Shown: positions 30,801-35,835 of the stretch, piece after piece
Numbering within the stretch: the stretch's first letter is position 1
Layout: each line of letters begins with the position of its first letter
Origin: Ephemerocybe angulata
Taxonomy: Eukaryota > Basidiomycota > Agaricomycetes > Agaricales > Psathyrellaceae
Assembly: GCA_013368325.1 (NCBI GenBank)
Contig: JAACJK010000153.1
Coordinates: 1 to 35,835 of the forward strand
Direction: 5' to 3'
DNA length: 35,835 nucleotides
The notes under the pieces: model-generated
What the model saw: only the letters and a program-made list of their open reading frames with translations
Database searches by the model: none
Told to the model about the DNA's origin: nothing
Translations under genes and position numbers: made by a program

Positions 30801-31248
30801 ACGGTCCAAGAAGTACCCCCAGAGACCCGCAAACCTTCAGATTAGGGATTCGGCGTATCCCAAAGGCCGGACCTCGATCGAGCAGAAGACACCTTCTCCC
30901 TCCCGATTAACGGTAGACTGGCCCACTGAAGACCCCGAGGTCACAGTTACGCCGAGGGCAAGCAGCTTTGAGCCTGCCAAGGACGAGTCGACCCCCATGC
31001 GTTCAGTCTCTCCGCGATTGCGACGCACCACCAGCAGGGACCGCCAGAGGAAAGCGTCAGCGGACGGACTGGACGGACCACCCAGAAAACTCTCCTCCGC
31101 TAGTGTTCGATCCCGCAAAGTTTCCGCTGGAGAAGACTCAAAGCGATATCGTCGCGAGAGTGCAGCGCATGAAGGAGATGATGAAGGTTACGACGACTTG
31201 CTCAGTGCATACGAGAGCGAGGACGATCCTCGCCCGGTCTATCCTTGA
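27738..31248 (+). CDS. TBC1D13-like Rab GTPase-activating protein
   Basis: TBC proteins accelerate GTP hydrolysis by Rab GTPases in vesicle traffic. Exons from 27821: VDLDRLRKYCVYG, LPDEPSWLRPRIWK, FFGILPAKQSEWSS, DLVKRLLKPYEGF, then IFKHISR near 28240 (position of the IxxDxxR arginine-finger motif, Arg kept, Asp replaced by His). An Asp-rich insert follows (28490-28550), then HVEADTFWLFEAIVSEF, QKWMASFDSVVAWADPELHE, an intron 28902-28950, QIKGLQPALPHYS, an intron 28992-29043, RWLAPLLTYTIPVPGI and DTNYKLDFLVDVTSAML. After it come IQDAERIVQTANDLNNRR and a long Ser/Pro-rich tail ending EGYDDLLSAYESED. The glutamine-finger motif YxQGMNE is not visible at 28660-28720. The start codon is unresolved; breaks occur near 28435, 28600-28720, 29370 and 30120-30400. 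It converges on PIG-H, 24 bp apart. Confidence 0.8.
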
Positions 31249-31272
31249 TGGGCGCTTCTATCTGCGGACCAT

Positions 31273-32031
31273 TCATTTCTCACATCTTGCCGTTATTATA
31301 ATGTTATTGTGCGCTTTCTGTTTTGTTTTGTGGCAAATACATCTGTATCTCGTTATAAACATCTTGAGTATTGGGAAGTGTGGGAGGAGGTTCTGTTGAC
31401 CTTGCTTAGACAGTCTGGCCGATGATAAACTGGTTACACGCACAGGGAATACGACCTTGAGAACCGTGTCGCTATTTCTCGGCCGAGTGAGAGCTACGAT
31501 GTAGTATCGAACATTCCATCCATATAAGCCCTCGTTGATGACGATATCTTGCAATACCGTGAATGGAATGAATGTCCGGCTTGAGGAGAAGATGCAATTT
31601 CTAAAGCCTCTGTGTGTTTCAACCTGTACTCCATGGGGAGGATAGACCACCAGGCTTTCTAAGAAGGATATCAGCACATTAACGGCACAATCCAAGATAA
31701 GACCAGACCATGCGACACGTTGAGAAACACGCTCTGCCCCAATAGCCATAGCCCGACTGCCAATCCAACATATTGTAGTCCACCCTGTCCCAGAGCTACG
31801 CGTCAGAGAGTTTAACAGGACATGGATGACCTTCGCGCACTGCTAATCGTTGGTACAACCATGCAAGTACCGGGATTCCCAAAGCAAGGTAGAGTTCTGG
31901 ATGCGGTCTAATGACTTTCCGGAACCATCCCCAGCCAGCTTCCAGTTTTCTAGCTTGAATTCATGGTATGATGGAGTCTTGAACGTCGAGAACTGTGGGT
32001 GAGTGTCGCGCAATGGCTGGACACGTTGCAT
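31273..32031 (-). CDS. GPI15: PIG-H / Gpi15 subunit of GPI-GlcNAc transferase
   Basis: This is an ER-membrane subunit of the complex that adds N-acetylglucosamine to phosphatidylinositol, the first step of GPI-anchor synthesis. From ATG 32031: HPQFSTFKTPSYHEFKLENW, a hydrophobic hairpin region (LALGIPVLAWLYQRLA and LQYVGLAVGLWLLGQ), then the diagnostic PIG-H block ESLVVYPPHGVQVETHRGF, FIPFTVLQDIVINEGLYGW, NVRYYIVALTR and VLKVVFP. Reading the two membrane segments requires frame changes near 31885 and 31790-31750. The C-terminal end is uncertain: the frame stays open to 31273 but the last 50 residues do not look like PIG-H. It is followed on the same strand by no close gene and faces the Rab-GAP gene tail to tail. 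Confidence 0.8.
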
Positions 32032-32217
32032 TCACGAAGGAAAGAGGACAAGACGCGCGACGTCACGACCATCAACTTTACCGTGCTAAACTCAGCGGGG
32101 TTGTAACTCCGGGCGCTTCTCCACTCTCCCTCTCTCCCTCTCTCTCCGATTATATTTTGGACAGGATGCTGCTATTGAGACTATCTACTGTCTAATATAG
32201 GATTTTGAGCCCTGACG

Positions 32218-33120
32218 TTATGTACGAGGGTGCAATTTGTTCAATAGGCGGAAGGAGACTGTAGCAAGTACTGCAGACCCGGCATATATTAGAACCCTTC
32301 CAGGGAGAGGGCTTTGCGTGAGGAATGGATACGGGACTGTGTATTAAGTGGTAAGTTACAGTTCTGGTATCAGCACCTGAATAAAACCCACAAACTCCGT
32401 TATTCTTGCTTGAGCAGAACTCCACCCACGAGCCGTAAAACAGCATAAGCCACGACGATTGCGGGCACGGCGACATTAACTTCAGTTTTCGTGTACTTTC
32501 TCTCAAAGATGAAGAAGTCAATAACCAGGGAGATGGCGGGGCACGCGTGGAGTGCTAGGTCGATGGATAGGGGAAGGTAGAAGGGTGCTGGTGCTTCGGA
32601 ACTGGACGAGCCTTCTCCGGGTGTTCCAAAATCCTGAGCGACAATCAAGTGGGGGAACAGAAGGAGAAGTGTCCAATAAATGGACGTTATTACGACGGCC
32701 AGCTATTTCACGGTTAGGAGTACATGATAAGATGGGACACCCTAGGGCTACGTACCGGGCATGGCAGTGACAAACAAGTATCTTCTCAATGGTCGCAAAA
32801 CTACGACGGAAGTGAGTACATTATTCGTCGTAGGATACTACCATCACAGCTCACAGTTGAGGAAAGGCAGCAGGTCAATAACGACTCCAAGGAGCATTGT
32901 CGCGACAGCAATAAATAACCTGTGCCAAAGCTAAGATCGGTCAAGCCAATCGCCATGAATGACATGCTACGCACCCTTGAATTGTGAGGTATTGAGAATG
33001 CCCGCCATACTGGTTTTGGATTATGGCGTCAATCATTAGGTTTCCAATCCTCACATAACCCGAAATCATAAAGGCGGCCGCTGCCAGCCTGAAGCTAGGC
33101 TTCACGGTGGAAGTCAACAT
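32218..33120 (-). CDS. AIG1/FAR-17a-like integral membrane protein
   Basis: From ATG 33120: PSFRLAAAAFMISGYVRIGN, LMIDAIIQNQYGGHSQYLTI, then exons with FIAVATMLLGVVIDLLPFLN, LAVVITSIYWTLLLLFPHLI, YLPLSIDLALHACPAISLVI (the His matches the conserved family position), YGSWVEFCSSKNNGV, YPFLTQSPLPGRVLIYAGSA and a C-terminal LLNKLHPRT. The order of about six hydrophobic segments and the YGG..LT and NG.YPFL motifs fit the AIG1/FAR-17a family. Human AIG1 and ADTRP hydrolyse fatty-acid esters of hydroxy fatty acids with a Thr/His pair; fungal members are little studied. Introns are short; one break lies near 32440. An intron with donor gtttgt is needed before YPFL. Confidence 0.75.
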
Positions 33121-33336
33121 GGCTGTGGTAGCGAGAGTTAAACGACCCTAAACCATCGAGTATCGAGGTTTGGTGAACGTCATGGCGCGGCCGCCGAGCG
33201 ACATAAAGCCTCTCTCGTCATCATCGATATCCGGACACTGTAGTGAGGCAAACCGCCCACAACATAGTACTAGATTATACTCTACAGTAACATACACGAG
33301 TCTATAGATGTAAGCAATGGGTATAGATAAAGGTTG

Positions 33337-35099
33337 TCATAGATGCTTCTTCCACCGCCTCCAGAGCTCAAAGCTGATAACCAAAGCGACAAGCGACGTC
33401 ACAACAGCAAAAGTGAAGGCCCTGCCAACATTCTCTGCCCTGGCACACCCCATTTCCACTTGCATGGGACTCTGAGACGAAGGCGTAGACATAGGAGAAA
33501 AGGGGATTCCCAACGAAGGGAGCGTACATCATGATCCCAAAGTTTCGCCCCAGGTTGGGCATTCCCCAGATTGACGAGATGATGCTCGGGCTGAACACAC
33601 AACACACATGGATAAGTAATTGGAGTGCGATGTCTGGAGAGAACACTCACAGGACGGTGAAGACAGCGCTGTAGCCCATGCCGGTCCCGATGCTACAGGC
33701 ATACTGGTATCAGGAACGTGCATGACTCGGAGTAGGCAGCCCCCTTACCTCAAGGTCCAAATATCATCTCTTGTAAGCACCCTGTTGTTCATCCAGATGA
33801 AAGTCGACGCCAGCATGAGCGAAGAGAGCGAGAGGAATGCGATGCGGGTTATACGATGCTTCCGAGGAACGTGCGAGCGCCGCAAGGCAGATACGAAGCA
33901 ACAGGAGATATGAAGTCGGCCAATACACCCACTGTGATACGAGAAATAGTGTTGGAGAGCGAAAGAAGCTTGACCTGGCGTGAGGTGTAGGCTTGTGCGC
34001 TTGAGCCGCCTGTTTGTTCGATCGTGTAAGGCGGGAGGGAAAGCACGATTGTCCCAATGTTCGAGATGATCATTTCGGACTGAAGGATCGAGAGTCAGGG
34101 AGGTACGATAGAGCGGGGTGCTACTTACTGCACCAAGGGTAAGCAAGCAAAACACTGCAATGAGCCAGAAATCGCTTTGTCGAGCGAGGTCGACAATGCT
34201 ACCATCCCCGGGGAGTTGACGCAGCTTTTGGCGGTCAGGCAGTAGGGTAGCCGTCTCATCTGGAAATCCACTCCTCGGCTCTTCAGCGGCTGGCGTCTCC
34301 GTCGAAACGGGAATGTCCAATGGGTCAATCCGAAGGGCAAGCGCCCCAAGGAGGTATACAGAGCCACAGAAGACTGCCAGGAAGGCCGTGAACCTTGTGA
34401 CATTCAGTGTGTCGGTTGTTGGATCTGTGAACAGTTGGACGCAATGACAGAGAGAAACAACGGCGACAATCCAAACAGCCATGCTTCCACCAGAAGCAAT
34501 TCCGGTGTGGTTGGGAAAGAATCTGGATGCTGCGAATAAAGAGGAGAAATATCTGGGTGCTCATGGTGGTCAGATCGATGGTCCTGAGTGGTTGAAGGTG
34601 GCTCCTACCCAAAGACAGTTCCGACTCAGCAAGGAAGAAGGCAAGTGTCAGATTTCTGAAGATAGACAGTGACTCAGATGCTGAAGGGGTCTCCGGATAG
34701 AAATATGTCGTGGCAGCGAATCCACCATATGCAAATGTGAATAATCCGGCGGATATAAGCGAGCAGAGGGCTGGTCCACGAGTGTCGATAACCTTCCCAA
34801 CACCAGAGGCGACGGTATATTGGCTCATCATTCCCCTGGCAATCCGATTCTTTGAGCAACTAGCTTCCAGACATTTGAATGAAACCCCTTACGCGAGCGC
34901 GATAGTCGTCAACTGCGGCTGTGTGAGCTTCAGATGCTCAGACAGCACAGGTGACATCAAAGGAAAGGTGAATATCCCTCCTGCACAAACTCTAAAAGGC
35001 TCCCGTTAGTCCTCCATTAGGGGTATCGAGGGGATGCGCGCACGCATTGAGTATGACAGAACAGCATCGTAGAAGGGATTGAAGGGTTGACATAGTCAT
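33337..35099 (-). CDS. MFS transporter, Mch1/nodulin-like family
   Basis: From ATG 35099: MTMSTLQSLLRCCSVILNA, then CAGGIFTFPLMSPVL, LKLTQPQLTTIALAGMMSQY, GKVIDTRGPALCSLISAGL, FTFAYGGFAATTYF, NLTLAFFLAESELSLG, FPNHTGIASGGSMAV, LFTDPTTDTLNVTRF, a charged central loop (about 34320-34200), SDFWLIAVFCLLTLGA, MIISNIGTIVLSL, SRITVGVLADFISP, LSIGTGMGYSAVFTVLPSII, NFGIMMYAPFVGNPLFSYVY and a short cytosolic end. This is the 12-helix plan of Mch1-like monocarboxylate-transporter homologs; yeast Mch1 has no proven monocarboxylate transport. The stop is at 33337-33339. Frame changes are needed near 34590, 34460, 34105 and 33430. Substrate unknown. Confidence 0.8.
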
Positions 35100-35378
35100 G
35101 GAGTAGGAGTGTGCGGGTGGCAAATAGCCAGTCAAGGGTTTATACCAGGGCCCGAAGGCTATAAAGAAGAAGTTGACTGTGCTGGCAGTTGGATGTGGTA
35201 AAGAGGAATGAGCGCATAACACGACCCTGGTCCAATACAGCAGCAGGGTATCCCCGATTAGGAGCGTTGGCCCGTTGGGAACGATGCCATCAGCGATCAA
35301 GGTGCACCCGAGAATCAAATCTTTCGAGTTCTCCGAGTTACACAGGACCCCCGAATATACCCTGTGAACTCTGATCCC

Positions 35379-35520
35379 TGACCAGACAGAAGCGGCCGTA
35401 GGCCGCGGACTCAGAGACCTCCGACCAGACAAAATTGGGACTTTTGGGTCCCTGGAGTCAGATTTTTCGACCAGACACGAACACGAGGTGGTGAGGCAAC
35501 ATAGGTCCCCGACCAGACAG
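35379..35520 (+). repeat. Four spaced copies of gaccagaca
   Basis: Copies of (c/t)gaccagaca start at 35379, 35422, 35468 and 35510 (43, 46 and 42 bp apart). The first two spacers each hold a hairpin: gcggcc-gta-ggccgc (35392-35406) and gggac...gtccc (about 35438-35453). Confidence 0.7.
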
Positions 35521-35522
35521 AT

Positions 35523-35591
35523 TGTGGAGTGGTAACGAGGCCTGTCGGTGAAGCTCGTGGTTCGAACCTCGGTCAGTCGACAGTATTTTTT
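35523..35591 (+). ncRNA. tRNA-like Pol III unit, possibly SINE-derived
   Basis: An A-box-like tgtggagtggtaacgagg (35523-35540), a B-box ggttcgaacct (35559-35569) and a T6 run (35586-35591) occur in order and spacing of a tRNA gene. The T-stem pairs poorly and no acceptor stem closes, so a working tRNA is unlikely. A tRNA-derived relic fits better. Confidence 0.35.
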
Positions 35592-35760
35592 GGTAGTGAA
35601 TGCAACAGCTTTTCTTAAAGCTTTGGCGCGAGCGATCACACTTTTGAGACGGGGGATGATTTTTCAGACCGACGCAAGCCGATGCACTCTGATCGGCCCA
35701 TCTCTCCTATCCAATCTACTCTACCGGCCTCTACATCGCTATTCACCGTTTAACGAGTCA

Positions 35761-35835
35761 ATGGACGACATTCGCATAGCTGAACTGGACCCCGATAAAG
35801 TGTTCAATGAAAAAGAGTGGATTGGAGGTGAAGTT
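35761..35835 (+). CDS. 5' end of an unknown gene (cut by window end)
   Basis: The ATG at 35761 opens 25 codons (MDDIRIAELDPDKVFNEKEW...) running off the window. It follows a C/T-rich stretch (tctctcctatccaatctactc) like a fungal promoter. Too short to identify. Confidence 0.5.
   Translation, partial: MDDIRIAELDPDKVFNEKEWIGGEV

Larger units (their letters stand above)
35100..35760. promoter_or_regulatory. Divergent intergenic region with short repeats
   Basis: 660 bp lie between the MFS start (minus) and a new plus-strand start at 35761. It carries a spaced array of gaccagaca motifs and a tRNA-like Pol III signature (separate entries). The minus-strand frame running through 35100-35639 has no family likeness. 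Confidence 0.5.

Noticed and set aside
35379..35520. CRISPR-like look of the spaced 9-mers
   Set aside because: Repeat unit far too short, spacers irregular, and the genome is eukaryotic.
34992..35639. 215-codon minus-strand frame
   Set aside because: Only its last part (from ATG 35099) is MFS coding; the rest spans the gaccagaca array and the tRNA-like unit.

Overview
The window is nuclear DNA of a filamentous fungus, most likely an Agaricomycete (Basidiomycota). The evidence is dense short GT-AG introns (about 36-65 bp), compact gene spacing, and families I know mainly from Agaricomycetes (DUF6589, DUF6698). Genus cannot be decided; a Rhizoctonia-like or other early-diverging Agaricomycete is only a guess.

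Layout. 1-4596 (+): 3' part of a large uncharacterised gene whose first half carries an H-x-D...H...R arrangement like 2-oxoglutarate/Fe(II) oxygenases, followed by acidic repeats and a long unknown C-terminal region. 4622-5553 (-): proteasome alpha-1 subunit copy. 5788-6897 (+): 5' fragment of the RNA polymerase III largest subunit. 7480-9576 (+): poorly recognisable, broken hypothetical genes. 10624-12063 (+): intact 8-exon DUF6698-type gene. 12504-13885 (+): its decayed tandem paralog. 13886-16871: gene-poor repeat zone with a 103-bp tandem array and an LTR-like promoter/polyA block. 16872-23308: candidate mobile element bounded by 13-bp perfect inverted repeats, holding a DUF6589 gene (+), a RecQ-like helicase gene (-) and a small third ORF (-). 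23418-31248 (+): four genes in series, an Lcp5/neuroguidin-like U3 snoRNP factor, a four-helix membrane protein, an IST1 ESCRT-III regulator and a TBC1D13-like Rab-GAP. 31273-35099 (-): PIG-H/Gpi15, an AIG1/FAR-17a-like protein and an Mch1-like MFS transporter. 35761-35835 (+): start of a gene that leaves the window.

The most interesting unit is 16872-23308. DUF6589 and the RecQ-like helicase are convergent with only 7 nt between their stop codons. The outermost start codons lie 38 and 36 bp inside the matching inverted repeats. This looks like an autonomous, apparently unnamed, helicase-carrying transposon family. Transposase function for DUF6589 is inference.

A caution applies throughout. 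Many conserved housekeeping genes here show single-base frame breaks, and some lack conserved segments, whereas the DUF6698 gene at 10624 reads perfectly through eight exons. Either the consensus has many indel errors or much of the region is genuinely eroding. Frame breaks are therefore reported as observed and are not automatically called pseudogenes.
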